Assembly (NCBI GenBank): GCA_022560025.1
Contig: JAFISE010000013.1
Span: 1-64,000 of the forward strand
Direction of reading: 5' to 3'
Length of the DNA stretch: 64,000 bases
From: Stagonosporopsis chrysanthemi
Taxonomy: Eukaryota; Ascomycota; Dothideomycetes; Pleosporales; Didymellaceae
Shown here: piece after piece, positions 63,768 through 64,000 of the stretch
How the letters are laid out: each line of letters opens with the position of its first letter
Numbering within the stretch: the first letter of the stretch is position 1
Made by a program: the position numbers and the translations under genes
The notes under the pieces: model-generated
What the model saw: the letters and a program-made list of their open reading frames with translations, nothing else
Told to the model about the DNA's origin: nothing
Database searches by the model: none

Positions 63768-64000
63768 TCACTGTGGCGGCAACTGCCCGCCCTCCCTAGC
63801 CCCACCCTCCCTCGTCTTCTCCAGCACCACCTGCTTCGCAGTCTCCACCTTGTTTCCCCCTCCGGAGTTGAGGAACGAGAGGTAGCAGTTCCAGCCCAGC
63901 GAGATGACGTTGACGACCAGCACGCGCAGGTCCGCGGGCACGTACTTGAAGTTGGCAAACTGCACCCACGGCCAGATCATGAAGTTCTTGGTTAGGCCGG
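63768..64000 (-). CDS. Mpv17/PMP22-family membrane protein, 3' part only
   Basis: The gene enters from beyond the right edge; the visible frame (63998 to the TGA at 63768-63770) encodes the C-terminal 76 residues. The sequence NFMIWPWVQFANFKYVPADLRVLVVNVISLGWNCYLSFLNS contains the family hallmarks: the W-P-x-x-Q-x-x-N-F motif, the Pro before R-[VL]-L, and the aromatic W-N-x-Y-L-S final helix. Members such as Sym1 and Pmp22 reside in mitochondrial inner or peroxisomal membranes and form channels or support stress metabolism. A hydrophilic tail (KVETAKQVVLEKTREGGAREGG) extends past the last helix and is longer than usual. Which subfamily it is cannot be told from this fragment. Confidence 0.85.
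   Translation of the reverse strand, partial: GLTKNFMIWPWVQFANFKYVPADLRVLVVNVISLGWNCYLSFLNSGGGNKVETAKQVVLEKTREGGAREGGQLPPQ

Noticed and set aside
1..64000. CRISPR arrays, tRNA or rRNA genes, inteins and complete transposons
   Set aside because: I looked for regularly spaced repeats, A/B-box cloverleaf patterns, reverse-transcriptase or transposase motifs and terminal repeats, and saw none I could support. Short tRNA genes could still be missed by eye.

Overview
The window is nuclear DNA of a filamentous ascomycete, a Pezizomycotina fungus and probably a Dothideomycete. Three things point there: most genes are split by 45-110 nt GT-AG introns; intergenic spaces are 0.3-3.3 kb; and the gene set is typical of moulds (a HET incompatibility gene, a Sln1-type and a second hybrid histidine kinase, a DUF3292-type membrane protein, ACS-family and YAT-family transporters). 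I found 23 protein-coding loci with consistent splice structures, two of them cut by the window ends. I saw no convincing tRNA, rRNA, CRISPR array or intact transposon.

0-16 kb: the 3' end of a MARVEL-type membrane protein behind a 100-nt C tract; an allantoate-permease-like MFS transporter; a DUF3292/GRAM-like membrane protein; a Dip5-like amino-acid permease; a long coiled-coil protein; a small mitochondrial membrane protein; a HET-domain protein; and a tubby-like protein. 16-33 kb: the SLN1-type osmosensing hybrid histidine kinase; a TDG/MUG uracil-thymine DNA glycosylase; a 78-aa cysteine-rich tail protein; a WW-domain protein with a QYGQPPQQ repeat; and a second hybrid histidine kinase with GAF/PAS-like sensor regions. 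33-48 kb: a second ACS-family transporter; a 3.3 kb gene-poor stretch; a gene interrupted by an in-frame TAG; a mitochondrial PP2C phosphatase (Ptc5/PDP type); the GID/CTLH ligase scaffold (Vid30/Gid1, SPRY-LisH-CTLH); and an INO80 subunit (Ies4 type). 48-64 kb: a GH31 alpha-glucosidase; a single-pass membrane protein with a small Cys-rich ectodomain; a Rieske-AIF oxidoreductase; a Kin4-type kinase; and the 3' part of an Mpv17/PMP22 protein.

The genes are mostly independent housekeeping and sensing functions, not one pathway. The nearest to a theme is signalling: two phosphorelay kinases 6.6 kb apart, a PP2C phosphatase, a Kin4 kinase and the GID ligase. Nutrient handling is also represented: two ACS transporters, an acidic amino-acid permease, a secreted alpha-glucosidase, and the GID complex, which in yeast degrades gluconeogenic enzymes. 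I did not find a clearly new multi-gene system. The observations most worth checking are the in-frame TAG in the 38.4-39.8 kb gene, the in-frame 16-leucine repeat inside SLN1 intron 1, and the 60-codon upstream membrane-anchor extension of the alpha-glucosidase. Protein lengths below come from hand-made exon joins in which every junction keeps the frame.
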